This document shows positions 1 to 9,052 of a stretch of DNA of 64,000 nt, one piece after another. Within the stretch, counting starts at the first letter, position 1; the number at the start of each line of letters is the position of its first letter. A program made the position numbers and the translations under genes. The notes beneath the pieces were generated by a model. The model ran no database searches. It was not told where the DNA came from and worked only from the letters and a program-made list of their open reading frames with translations. The DNA is from Paraglaciecola chathamensis S18K6 (GTDB lineage Bacteria; Pseudomonadota; Gammaproteobacteria; Enterobacterales; Alteromonadaceae). The DNA lies in the NCBI GenBank assembly GCA_000314955.1, contig BAEM01000032.1, positions 279,609 through 343,608 on the forward strand, written 5' to 3'.

Positions 1-1723
1 GTGCACTGTGTTCAGGAAACGTACTAACAAGCTCTTCCTGCTCAGCAAGTTGCATGTCTTCGTATTCAAAGCCAGGGGCCACCGCTTCACCTATCAAACC
101 GTAGCCATAGTCGCCAGTGGTCGAGATTTTCGATGCTTTCCACGTGCCACCTTTTACCACCATTTGCATTTCATGGCCTTTGGTTGGATCTGGGCCGAGT
201 ACGCGTGTCTCTAGGCTACCGTCTTGATTGAGCAAATAGTAAGTGATTGGGTCACCTGCATGGAAGTAATGCATGATGTCAGAGCGGTTTATGTGAAAAT
301 GGCTAACAGGCGATTTCGCGCTGAGCAAATAATAGATTGAGGTCATGTTAACGCGATCCCCATGGGCTGTGCTTAACATTGGACGATGATCTGCCTTAAA
401 TGTTTGACGATAGAAACCACCTTCGACGTGTCCGGTTAAGTTTAACGATTTGATTAGCTCTTCGGCACTGAGTTTGGCATCCACAGGCTCAGTCGTTGGC
501 TTGATTAATTCGTTTAACGTATCTTCATCCGGTGCAACCTTTGATGCTTCATAGGGCAGGGCGTCTTTGTAGGTGCTCCAATTAGCGATTATGTCGTTAA
601 CCACCACACTGCCGACGTTATAAGCAGATTCAAGAGCAGATTGCATACCAGCGTAACCGTTTTCTCCGCTTTCCATGGCGAGGTTCTCGGCGGCGGTTAA
701 GCTGTCAGGCTGCATGGCATAGTTACTGGCGGCGCGCAGAACCATAAAGCGCGACTTATCGACTTTATTAGCATTATCAAGATAAATCATTGATTGGTAA
801 CTGCCTGTGTCTTCCATACCAGAGGTGACGAAATTTGCTTGGCCGTTACTCCAATATTGTGACCAATCGTTGGCCCATTCATTTAGCAACTTGCCGTGCC
901 AAAACGTTGCAGCAGCCATATGATCGCCGATGAGTACGAACGGGCGTTTACGAGCATTGGGGTAATTGAGGTATTTCTCGCGCAACTCATACATGGCTGG
1001 GTAATCACTAAGGGCTGTGTCTTTACTCAGTTCATAGGCCCACTTTGTTAGCTTAGTATTGAGCTGATAGGCTTCGCCATTCATTGCCTGAACAGGTTTA
1101 CCACTTGGCTGTGCATTATCTTCGGAGTCTTTTTCTGAGTTGGCTTCTGAGTTAGCTTGTATCGGCTCTACACTAAACAAAGGGAAGTAACCGCTTTTCC
1201 AATCGTCAGGAATTTCGCGTCCGTCGATTTCGTGAGCTAAGTCACCATCAATTAACCAGTTCGCCCACACCGCAGAACCAATAGATGCGTCTTGGGGGTC
1301 AACACCGGCAATTCCCGCAACCAACCAGTAAGCGTGGGTTAAATCAAAGCGCGGATCTAAGCCTAAAGCCATAATAGCTGCAGCGGCTTTGGCAGTGCCC
1401 ATACCTGTGACGATACCCATTACGCCTGTGTCTTCATTGACGTAAATATCGTGGTGAGACATGGGAAATGGATAACGTGTATTCAGGTTTTGGCCTTCTT
1501 TCCACATTTGAAATTCACCGGGCTTATCATCGTCGTCTTCACCGATTTCAAACATAGTAACCACGACAACTTTTATCTCTAAAGGTTGAGTTTGCGCTGA
1601 TGTTTCAAGCGCCTCGCTAGTCGTTTGTTGTGCGGTTGTTGGGCTCTGACAGCCGCAGATAAGCACGCTGAGAAAAAATACACTAGAGAGGGAAAGAACG
1701 GAATTGGACAATATTTTTAGCAT
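1..1723 (-). CDS. Purine nucleoside permease (NUP) domain fused to a Cupin_5 domain, lipoprotein; 3' end cut by window edge
   Basis: The frame is open from an ATG at 1723 to the window edge, giving 574 visible residues. Residues 1-25 look like a lipoprotein signal with Cys in ICGC|Q, so an outer-membrane-anchored periplasmic protein is likely. Residues about 45-400 read as the NUP family (Pfam PF06516): MGIVTGMGTAKAAAAIM, then VAGIAGVDPQDASIG and later GYAGMQSALESAYNVGS. Residues about 415-574 read as Cupin_5 (DUF985): GHVEGGFYRQ at about 431, HFHINRSDIMHYFHAGDP at 475-492, then LGPDP and VAPGFEYEDMQLAE. The visible end, close to FPEH, is near the usual Cupin_5 end, so few residues are missing. 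NUP is named after a yeast permease but is related to nucleoside phosphorylases, so a periplasmic nucleosidase or phosphorylase is as plausible as a transporter. It lies 86 bp behind a TonB receptor in a purine locus. Confidence 0.85.
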   Translation of the reverse strand, partial: MLKILSNSVLSLSSVFFLSVLICGCQSPTTAQQTTSEALETSAQTQPLEIKVVVVTMFEIGEDDDDKPGEFQMWKEGQNLNTRYPFPMSHHDIYVNEDTGVMGIVTGMGTAKAAAAIMALGLDPRFDLTHAYWLVAGIAGVDPQDASIGSAVWANWLIDGDLAHEIDGREIPDDWKSGYFPLFSVEPIQANSEANSEKDSEDNAQPSGKPVQAMNGEAYQLNTKLTKWAYELSKDTALSDYPAMYELREKYLNYPNARKRPFVLIGDHMAAATFWHGKLLNEWANDWSQYWSNGQANFVTSGMEDTGSYQSMIYLDNANKVDKSRFMVLRAASNYAMQPDSLTAAENLAMESGENGYAGMQSALESAYNVGSVVVNDIIANWSTYKDALPYEASKVAPDEDTLNELIKPTTEPVDAKLSAEELIKSLNLTGHVEGGFYRQTFKADHRPMLSTAHGDRVNMTSIYYLLSAKSPVSHFHINRSDIMHYFHAGDPITYYLLNQDGSLETRVLGPDPTKGHEMQMVVKGGTWKASKISTTGDYGYGLIGEAVAPGFEYEDMQLAEQEELVSTFPEHSA

Positions 1724-1809
1724 AGTTTTACCATTAGATAAAAAAACAGGCATGCTATTTAGCATACCTGTCTGTGGGAATAAATCACTTATAAAAACTT
1801 TATGTGTGA

Positions 1810-4248
1810 TTAAAACTTATAAGCAATTGACGCTTGGTAGTGACGCGGAAGTTCAGGTAGTACAATTTGTGCACCAAATAAATCAGGGAAGTTAGCACGG
1901 TAGTACTCTTCATCTGTTAGGTTTTTGATGTTCAAACTAGCTGACCATGTATCTGTGGTATACGTCACACCGGCGTTAACCAAGGTGTAAGACGGGAGCT
2001 TAACGGATTGTGAGAAGCTTGAGTATGTCTCATCAGCACGAACTATACTGGCACTAGCGGCGTAACCATTTAAGAAATCATAGGTCGCATTTAGTGTGTA
2101 TATGTTCTCAGGAATACCGGCTTTTCTAGCTGTCTCTTTGCTCGCCCCTTCAGGTATCAGTGTTAAACCGATAGGGTTACCACCAAATACCAATGACGGG
2201 TCAGTTAGGCTTGTTAAGTCTTCCGCACCTAAGAAACCGAATAACGAACCACCATTGCCATCGTTATATGCCGTTAAGTTATACACTTTCATTTTAGTAT
2301 AACCTGCGCCGACTACGAGTTGATCGCTCACTACCCAACGTAATTCAAACTCGGTTCCTTTGTTTTGCGTGGTCGCGTTAGTCACAATCGCTTGGGCGTT
2401 AAAGTCTGAGCGTTCTTGTTCGTAAATGGACAACGCAAAATACAATGAGTCATCTAAGAACGAGCCTTTAATACCAAATTCGGTAAGTTCTGATGTATCA
2501 AACGCACCGTTATATTCATTGCCGTCGTCATCAATTAGCTGACCGTAGCCAATTTCAGCACCTTGGCCGGCGACAAGTGTTGCTTGCTCTGCGAGGGTAA
2601 TATATGGAATCAAACCGAAATCTGTTTTGTATGAAATACTGGTATTCCATGAGGTACCATCTACTGTTTGACTAGTCGACAAGATCTCGCCTTTATTAAG
2701 GAGTAAATCGCCGCGGCTCGTTGTTTCGATATCTATCGAGTCATAACGTAACCCTAATACGATATTTAAGCCCCAGTCCCATGTTAAATCGGTCATGGCG
2801 GCAATACCTAAATCGGTATAATTCCCTTTGTCGTAGTTATCGTAATTATCGTTAATGCGCGTGGCTAGCTCACGTCTATCAAGGGCAGTTGATTCCATCG
2901 TTAGATCGCGACGGTTAAAGTATTCGTAAGTGAAGTCATCCCCATGTAAGAAGTTTGTGTGACGAATTGACGGCGAAAACTGAAATTGTGCTAATAATGA
3001 ATTGCTTTCGTACTCGGTAGAGAAAATCAGTTTGTTTTCGATCACAGAGCTGTTGTGGAACTGCGAGAAACCATAAGCGTTCTCGTTTAAGTTCTCATAA
3101 TCTTCGTAGAAGAATTGGTTTTTGATTTCCCAACCGTTGTCTGTGTAATAGATGGCATCGAAATACAAGGTTTGCACTGTGTTTAGCAACACATCATCCG
3201 CTGCAACCAAGACTTGGTCACGGCCTAATGTAGTGGTACCAACATTTTCTAACTGCATCAAATCAGTGGCGTCTGCATCTGTGAATAAAGAAGGAACGGC
3301 GTAAAAGAAACCGTTACCTGCGAGGTTTACTGCAGCGTATTCATCATGAGATATAGCACCGCTACCATCTGTATCGATGTTTTTAGCTGTACCTGTGATG
3401 TAAGTGCCATTATCAATTAAATCTTGAGTTAGGCGGTTCCAACCAGCAACTTGGTTACCGTCATAATCGTGGTACATACCACCAAACTCAAAGCGAAGGT
3501 TTTCTGTCACGTCGATATTGAATGACCCTTGCAATACTGTTTGGTCGGTACCTGAGTTTTCATAGTAGCTGCCTGAATTTTCAACTTCGCCATACAAATA
3601 GAAGCCGGCTTCTTTGCCCCCAAGCGTAGCGGGGCCACCTATTTCAGCAGTCAGTACACTTTTATCCCATGAGCCAAGGGTATAAGAGAAAGCACCTTCA
3701 TTTTCGTCTAAGTATTGACCGCCACTTGCGCGGGCAGATTTAGGGTTAAAGTTTAAGTAACCACCAATTTTCGCTGGACCATAGATAGGTGATGCCGGGC
3801 CGCGGACAATATCAATGCGGCTAGATGCGCCTATTGGAGTAGGGTAGTTGCCTGGGTTATCTAGACGTTTAACACCTCGGAAATAGGTTTCACCTGGCGT
3901 ACCACGTACATCAAGCGAGCCTGCAACACCAAAAAACGATTGGGTGAAGGTACCAGGTGAAAATGCGACAAGGTCGTCTATATCCGTAACGGCGAAACGT
4001 TCAAGCATTTCATCACTGATGGTTGATGCTGAGCGCGGCGTTTCTAAGATAGATTTACCGAAACCAAATACAGCTTCAACACCTTGCCCAGGTAAACTGC
4101 CTAACGATCCCGTTACTTCAATTCGCTCCACCGCCGCGGCTTCTTCACTGTCCGCTTCTTGCGCTGAAATGGTGGGAGATAGCGTCATTGCTAGCCCTAA
4201 TAGAACAGCGTTGCTCAAGGTTGAGCTTTTAAATAAGGGATGTTTCAT
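1810..4248 (-). CDS. TonB-dependent outer-membrane receptor, probably for purine nucleosides
   Basis: The protein has 812 residues, with a signal peptide of about 29 residues ending SPTISAQ. A TonB-box-like stretch, VERIEVTGS, lies near residue 40. A plug domain follows (DEMLERFAVTDIDDLVAFSPG and RIDIVRGPASPIYGP), then a long beta-barrel ending in the usual aromatic residue (AYKF). This is an active outer-membrane importer powered by TonB-ExbBD. Substrate is inferred from context only: NUP/cupin lipoprotein downstream, 8-oxoguanine deaminase, xanthine permease and secreted adenosine deaminase upstream. The start is supported by AGAGGA six bases before the ATG. Residues 292-303 (DTDGSGAISHDE) are an EF-hand-like calcium loop, which is unusual in a receptor. 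A RutR-box-like palindrome lies 113 bp upstream. No siderophore gene is nearby. Confidence 0.85.
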   Translation of the reverse strand: MKHPLFKSSTLSNAVLLGLAMTLSPTISAQEADSEEAAAVERIEVTGSLGSLPGQGVEAVFGFGKSILETPRSASTISDEMLERFAVTDIDDLVAFSPGTFTQSFFGVAGSLDVRGTPGETYFRGVKRLDNPGNYPTPIGASSRIDIVRGPASPIYGPAKIGGYLNFNPKSARASGGQYLDENEGAFSYTLGSWDKSVLTAEIGGPATLGGKEAGFYLYGEVENSGSYYENSGTDQTVLQGSFNIDVTENLRFEFGGMYHDYDGNQVAGWNRLTQDLIDNGTYITGTAKNIDTDGSGAISHDEYAAVNLAGNGFFYAVPSLFTDADATDLMQLENVGTTTLGRDQVLVAADDVLLNTVQTLYFDAIYYTDNGWEIKNQFFYEDYENLNENAYGFSQFHNSSVIENKLIFSTEYESNSLLAQFQFSPSIRHTNFLHGDDFTYEYFNRRDLTMESTALDRRELATRINDNYDNYDKGNYTDLGIAAMTDLTWDWGLNIVLGLRYDSIDIETTSRGDLLLNKGEILSTSQTVDGTSWNTSISYKTDFGLIPYITLAEQATLVAGQGAEIGYGQLIDDDGNEYNGAFDTSELTEFGIKGSFLDDSLYFALSIYEQERSDFNAQAIVTNATTQNKGTEFELRWVVSDQLVVGAGYTKMKVYNLTAYNDGNGGSLFGFLGAEDLTSLTDPSLVFGGNPIGLTLIPEGASKETARKAGIPENIYTLNATYDFLNGYAASASIVRADETYSSFSQSVKLPSYTLVNAGVTYTTDTWSASLNIKNLTDEEYYRANFPDLFGAQIVLPELPRHYQASIAYKF

Positions 4249-4581
4249 CAGTATTCCTCTAACTATGGTTCTTATGTGTTTTATAAAACGTGCTTTATTA
4301 AAAGTGTTTCAGTGTGTTTCAATGTGCTACTGAGGTAAAAGCAGGAAGGGTGCCAAAGACTTGTCCAAATGGTCAGGAAATTAGTGTAATGCTTAACTTG
4401 TTGATATTTATGAAGTATTCAGGTTTTGTTGTTGAAGAGAGTTAAAAAAATACGCTCAGCTGGCAGGTTGTTTGAATTGCCTGCACCAAAATGGCTCGAA
4501 TTTCCCCCTATTGCACCGAAACATTCACAGCTGACGTATTAACCGAAGGATAAATAATTTCACGAAGCGAGCAAATTTACG
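4249..4581. promoter_or_regulatory. 333-bp regulatory gap upstream of the TonB receptor
   Basis: There is no gene here. It separates the stop of the amidohydrolase gene from the start of the receptor gene and contains the RutR-box-like palindrome at 4361-4376. Reading on the + strand, the stretch after the palindrome (AATGC, TAACTT, TTGA, ATTTAT, then GTTAAA and TACGCT) resembles the stretch after the palindrome upstream of the adenosine deaminase gene. This suggests a second promoter of the same type. Confidence 0.6.
4361..4376. promoter_or_regulatory. RutR-box-like palindrome upstream of the TonB receptor
   Basis: TTGTCCAAATGGTCAG matches 14 of 16 positions of the RutR consensus TTGACCAnnTGGTCAA (14 counting the two free bases). 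RutR is a TetR-family regulator that senses pyrimidines in E. coli. The site is 113 bp upstream of the receptor start. No rutR homologue is in the window, so the true regulator is unknown. Confidence 0.6.
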
Positions 4582-5961
4582 TTAATTCACTGCAGATTGG
4601 ATCTTTTTCGCTAGTTTTGCATGCTCTGAACGAAGTTCAATTTCGTCAATAGCGAAATGTTGGCCTTCTTCTATCACCCATTTACCTGCAAGCATTAATT
4701 TGTCCACTTGATGTGCGCCACAGGTGACTAATGCTGCTACAGGGTCACCCGCACCTGAGAAGCGCAGAGCATCTAAATCAAATAGCGCTAAGTCTGCCTG
4801 CATACCCACCGCGATTTCACCGATATCATGACGATTCAACAACGAAGCCGACCCTTTGGTTGCAAGCCCCAGAACATATTCCGCTGTTATGTCGTCTGCA
4901 CCGTAACGTAGACGTTGCTGCAATAAAGACTGGCGTACTTCTTGTGCCATATTCGAGCAGTCATTTGAGGCTGAACCGTCAACACCTAGGCCTACGCGGC
5001 AGCCGGCGTTTATCAAATCCAGTGTCGGGCAAATACCAGATGCCAGTAACATATTTGAGGTAGGGCAGTGAGCAATGCCTACTTTAGCATTCCCTAAACG
5101 GGTAATTTCCTCAGGTGTAAAGTGGATGCCGTGGGCTAACCATGTTTTGTCATTAAGCCAGCCACATTGTTCAAGATAATCTAACGGACGAGCACCATAT
5201 ATGCGTTGACAAAATGCGTTCTCGTCTTCGGTTTCGGCTAAGTGGGTATGTAATAAAACATTGTTTTTTTGCGCCAATATAGCAGTTTGTTCCATTAGTT
5301 CTTGGGATACAGAAAAAGGCGAGCAGGGCGCCAGTGCAATTTGTAACATAGGGTTGGTGTTGTTATCGTCTGACTGGTGGTAGGCATCTATCACGCGCTG
5401 GGAATCAGCGAGTATAACATCTTCGCTTTGTATCACAGAGTCAGGAGGCAAGCCCCCTTTGCTTTGACCTAAACTCATTGAGCCTCGGGTGAGTAGCGCG
5501 CGACAATTAAGTTCGGCCACGGCCTGCACCTGTACATCAATAGCGTGACTTAAACGCTTAGGGAACACGTAATGGTGGTCGCCAATAGTCGTGCAGCCCG
5601 ATTTCATGAGTTCAAGGCCGGCTAATTTAGTGGCGCTATAGAGCATTTCTTCATCAAGGTTTTTCCACACCTTGTATAGAAATGTTAGCCACGGGAATAA
5701 TGGCTTGTTTAACGCGCCGGGAACGCAGCGAGTAAGTGTTTGGTAAAAATGATGATGGGTATTAATCATGCCGGGCATGATGACTTTACCTGAGCAGTTT
5801 TCTATCGCATCGAAATGTAACTTGGGCGTATTGCCACTTTTCACCAATTCTATGATTCGGTTACCTTGGATTAACACACCGTTTCCCGCTTCGCTGGTGT
5901 TTGCGGTGAATACCGCTTCTGGCGACTTGAGCCATAAGGTAGGTGAAGTACTTGCTTGCAT
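4582..5961 (-). CDS. 8-oxoguanine deaminase / guanine-type amidohydrolase
   Basis: The protein has 459 residues and is a cytosolic metal-dependent hydrolase of the amidohydrolase superfamily (TrzA/AtzB-like branch). The metal-binding HxH is in MINTHHHFYQTLTR (H69 and H71). The later metal and catalytic sites are LLHTHLAETEDE, WLAHGIHF and GLGVDGSASND. The NTHHHFYQTLTR form is what I associate with 8-oxoguanine deaminases, which turn 8-oxoguanine into urate. Guanine or S-adenosylhomocysteine deamination cannot be excluded from sequence alone. It is the last gene of the unit adenosine deaminase - permease - this gene. The 131-bp gap upstream contains no obvious terminator. AAAGGG lies nine bases before the ATG. 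Confidence 0.75.
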   Translation of the reverse strand: MQASTSPTLWLKSPEAVFTANTSEAGNGVLIQGNRIIELVKSGNTPKLHFDAIENCSGKVIMPGMINTHHHFYQTLTRCVPGALNKPLFPWLTFLYKVWKNLDEEMLYSATKLAGLELMKSGCTTIGDHHYVFPKRLSHAIDVQVQAVAELNCRALLTRGSMSLGQSKGGLPPDSVIQSEDVILADSQRVIDAYHQSDDNNTNPMLQIALAPCSPFSVSQELMEQTAILAQKNNVLLHTHLAETEDENAFCQRIYGARPLDYLEQCGWLNDKTWLAHGIHFTPEEITRLGNAKVGIAHCPTSNMLLASGICPTLDLINAGCRVGLGVDGSASNDCSNMAQEVRQSLLQQRLRYGADDITAEYVLGLATKGSASLLNRHDIGEIAVGMQADLALFDLDALRFSGAGDPVAALVTCGAHQVDKLMLAGKWVIEEGQHFAIDEIELRSEHAKLAKKIQSAVN

Positions 5962-6092
5962 AGATGTTGTCCCTTTAATGCGAGTGGTTGGAAATTGGAT
6001 TTGGTTCTGATAATCGTTTCGCCATACTGTGAATCGACCTTGTAGTTAAAGGCCTTTACATATTGCATTTAGCGAGAGGTATTGGCCAAACG

Positions 6093-7541
6093 CTACTCCT
6101 TTGAGGAATGAGGTACAGCAAGATTAGCCTGTTCAAGTATGTCAGTTTCAGAGGTGCCGAGCTCTGGGCTATGTTCCGAATTAGTAGGGAGCTCAGGTGG
6201 TTTTTTTTTCTCCGGAATAACAATACTCATAATAATGGCGCAAAAGCCGGCAGTCGTGACCGATGACGATAAGATGTTGTTCGCCAGCTGAGGCAATTGA
6301 GCAAGGGTCTCTGGGACCATCATTACCCCTAAACCCAAGCCGAGTGAAGTAGCGATAATGAGGCTCTTGCGACGATCAATCGGTTCACTGGTGAGTATTT
6401 TTACACCGGCAACAGCGATGGTGGCAAACATCACTAGGGTAGCGCCACCAAGTACAGGTTTTGGCATGAGTTGTAGCACGCTGCCGATAACCGGAAATAA
6501 TCCAAGTAATAGTAATAACCCAGCAATGTAAAAGCCCACATGACGACTGGCTACACCGGTCATTTGAATAACCGCGTTGTTTTGACCGAAGGTGGTATTT
6601 GGAAAGCTATTGAACATTGCTGCTAGCATTGAGTTGACCCCATCTGCCAACACGCCACCTTTTATGCGTTCAATGTAAATGGGTCCCTTTATAGGCTCTT
6701 TGCAAAATAGGCTGTTGGCGGTCAAATCTCCAGAGGTTTCAATTGCACTTAAAAAGTACACTAGGGCAATAGGAATAAATAACGACCAATCAAACGCAAT
6801 GCCGTATTTAAACGGCTGCGGGACACTGACCAATGGTAATGGGATCATGTTGTCAAAGGTGAGAATACCTTGCCACCAAGCGATAAAGCAGCCGACTAAC
6901 ATACCAATGAAGATGGCGCTTAAACGTAGCAGTGGGTATTTTGACGCATTTAACGCTATTACTGTAATCAGAACACTAAGGCCGAGTAACAGGTTATGCA
7001 CAGCGCCAAAATCAGGAGCGTTGAAGCCACCAGATAAGTCTGTCATACCGACTTTTATTAAGGTTATGCCTATCGTGGTGATCACTATCCCTGTGGTAAG
7101 TGGGGTAATCACTGCTTTTAAGTGTTGAATAAAGCGACTTAATATAATTTCCACAAAAGCGCCAAAAAAGCACAGACCAAACATCAATGCCAAAATTTCA
7201 TCGTTTGACCCTCCGCGACTCTTAATGGTGGTGCCTGCTACCAATAAAGCACTGATAAAGGTGAAGCTGGTGCCTTGCACAGCAATCAGCCCACAGCCAA
7301 TTGGACCGAACTTCTTTGCTTGAATAAATGTCGAGACGCCCGATGTCATGAGTGCCATGCTGATCAAATAAGGTATTTCGGCTTCAAGCCCAAGGACTGA
7401 TCCTATGATCAAAGTGGGGGTGATTATGCCGATAAAGCAGGCCATGATGTGTTGTAGTGCCGCGGTGGTACTATGACTAACAGAGGGGACATCTGTTAAG
7501 GCGTACAATATTTCACCGTCTGGTGGGCGAGGAGTCTGCAT
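6093..7541 (-). CDS. NCS2-family purine permease (xanthine/urate type)
   Basis: The protein has 482 residues and about 12-14 hydrophobic segments; it is an inner-membrane proton:nucleobase symporter. The NCS2 signature is clear: SAIETSGDLTANSLF with the conserved Glu, then GPIYIERIKGGVLADGVNS, then TTFGQNNAVIQMTGVASRHV. The last motif is close to the E. coli XanP/XanQ form and unlike uracil permeases, so xanthine, hypoxanthine or urate is the likely substrate. The C-terminal tail of about 40 residues is hydrophilic. It sits 38 bp after the adenosine deaminase gene and before the 8-oxoguanine deaminase gene, which fits feeding of imported bases to that enzyme. AAAGG lies about nine bases before the ATG. 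Confidence 0.85.
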   Translation of the reverse strand: MQTPRPPDGEILYALTDVPSVSHSTTAALQHIMACFIGIITPTLIIGSVLGLEAEIPYLISMALMTSGVSTFIQAKKFGPIGCGLIAVQGTSFTFISALLVAGTTIKSRGGSNDEILALMFGLCFFGAFVEIILSRFIQHLKAVITPLTTGIVITTIGITLIKVGMTDLSGGFNAPDFGAVHNLLLGLSVLITVIALNASKYPLLRLSAIFIGMLVGCFIAWWQGILTFDNMIPLPLVSVPQPFKYGIAFDWSLFIPIALVYFLSAIETSGDLTANSLFCKEPIKGPIYIERIKGGVLADGVNSMLAAMFNSFPNTTFGQNNAVIQMTGVASRHVGFYIAGLLLLLGLFPVIGSVLQLMPKPVLGGATLVMFATIAVAGVKILTSEPIDRRKSLIIATSLGLGLGVMMVPETLAQLPQLANNILSSSVTTAGFCAIIMSIVIPEKKKPPELPTNSEHSPELGTSETDILEQANLAVPHSSKE

Positions 7542-7579
7542 TTATCAACCTTTGTTCTCTTTGATGTTCATTAAGTGCT

Positions 7580-9052
7580 TTATTTGTTAGTGGCTTGGCA
7601 TAGCGAATACTGGCGACAAATAAACAAACCATATCGCGATGGCGAATGGGTAAAGCTTTCTTGCCCTTTGTCTTTAAACGCGTTTTCAAACGCTTTTATG
7701 CGTGCTCGGTAATCCGCGAGCAAAGCATTTTTAGTTTGCTCATCTACAAACGCATGTTTAAGGGAGTTTTCCCCTAAACTAATGAGTTCTGGCCATGACA
7801 GGTTGAATTCATTCACGGCGACAAAATATTCGTCCGTCATGTTTGAGTCCCACATGCCTCGATCATCGGTTGATAAAGCCACGGGAATGCCAGTGCGTAA
7901 ATACTCAGGGAAGGGGTGCTCAGCGTACTGATCAACATATTCAAGCAGTAAATTGCTTACCAAGTTAATTTCAACTAAATAACGCTCGTTGCGCATCAAT
8001 AGCATAGTGTCAGGATCATCAATTAAGTTGACGCCGTGTCCGATCCGGTTTGCCCCTAACAGTAAGGTGTCTCTAACGTGAAAATTTGGCTCGTCTACTT
8101 CACCTGCATGAATCGCGAGCGGTATGTGCGCTATGCGTTGGCGCAGTTTGCGCAAGGTGGGTAAAAACCGTAGTGGGTAGCCTTTGTCGTTGTCTTCACG
8201 CCCAACCATATTTATCCCTACATAGATGTCTCTGTTGTTATCAACAAAGCGATACATCCACTCGAGCTCTTGTTCAGCATGGGGTAAAAAGCGAAGTAAC
8301 ACATATTGTAATCGGACGGTTACACCTGTGTCTTGGGCGTCTTTTTTGGCTAAGCGCTGGCGAAATATGTCGAGGGCCTCGTCTGCTGAGTAGGGGCTTC
8401 CGTCTGATTTTAAGCCGCCTTTGGCATTGGTTTGCGCTTCAATATAACGTACGCCTTCTCTGGCAAAGGCTTGCATGTTTTTAACTAGTATTTCAGCCAT
8501 TAACGTCGGGTTACGGGTTAAATCCCCTAGTCGTGCCCAGTGACGTTCAAAAAATTCTGCTCGGCCTTCAAAGGGTTTATCAAGACGGATACTATTGAAC
8601 CAAGCGGTTTTTTGTTCAGAATTTAAATCACTAAGGGGGCGGTATTCAGCTTGCTCACATTGACTCAAAGTGTTGTAGCGACTGTGTTGAATGGTTTTAA
8701 ATAACAACAATTGAGGGTTTTGACCAAACTCATTGTTGCCGTAACCAAAACACTGCTTGATATTCACCTTAGTGTAATAACGGTAACCGCCGTTGACGTT
8801 TTCATTTGTAGCCAGATCGTACCACCACTGACTGTAGCCCGACCCACTGAGATGATGGTGAAGATCACCGCCTTTGGGCAGCGCATAAAGAAACGCATAT
8901 AGCGCGCTTTTATCTGATTGTCGTTTGAATTGCTCAAACCAGTGAGCTGGGGGCTTAGCCATTGCCTTCATTGCTGTACCGCCAGCAAGTAAAGCAGTGG
9001 CCAAAAAAAGTAATGAACGACATGCGCTTTTGATGTGTTGTCCGTAGTGCAT
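7580..9052 (-). CDS. Exported adenosine deaminase (ADGF/CECR1-like)
   Basis: The protein has 490 residues. The first ~32 look like a signal peptide (a hydrophobic run LLFLATALLAGG, then AMAKPP), so it should act in the periplasm or outside the cell, unlike the cytosolic Add. Zinc and catalytic sites are visible: GGDLHHHLSGS (H65, H67), IAIHAGEVDEPN (H315, E318), NRIGHGVNL and LSTDDRGMW (D396, D397). It hydrolyses adenosine (or deoxyadenosine) to inosine plus ammonia. The length and the extra N-terminal region match the secreted ADGF group. It is the first gene of its unit, with a RutR-box-like palindrome 66 bp upstream. I infer that it prepares inosine for the NUP/cupin protein or for uptake. 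Confidence 0.85.
   Translation of the reverse strand: MHYGQHIKSACRSLLFLATALLAGGTAMKAMAKPPAHWFEQFKRQSDKSALYAFLYALPKGGDLHHHLSGSGYSQWWYDLATNENVNGGYRYYTKVNIKQCFGYGNNEFGQNPQLLLFKTIQHSRYNTLSQCEQAEYRPLSDLNSEQKTAWFNSIRLDKPFEGRAEFFERHWARLGDLTRNPTLMAEILVKNMQAFAREGVRYIEAQTNAKGGLKSDGSPYSADEALDIFRQRLAKKDAQDTGVTVRLQYVLLRFLPHAEQELEWMYRFVDNNRDIYVGINMVGREDNDKGYPLRFLPTLRKLRQRIAHIPLAIHAGEVDEPNFHVRDTLLLGANRIGHGVNLIDDPDTMLLMRNERYLVEINLVSNLLLEYVDQYAEHPFPEYLRTGIPVALSTDDRGMWDSNMTDEYFVAVNEFNLSWPELISLGENSLKHAFVDEQTKNALLADYRARIKAFENAFKDKGQESFTHSPSRYGLFICRQYSLCQATNK

Noticed and set aside
3944..4333. 129-residue plus-strand frame opposite the receptor start
   Set aside because: It is antisense to a well-supported signal peptide and plug domain.
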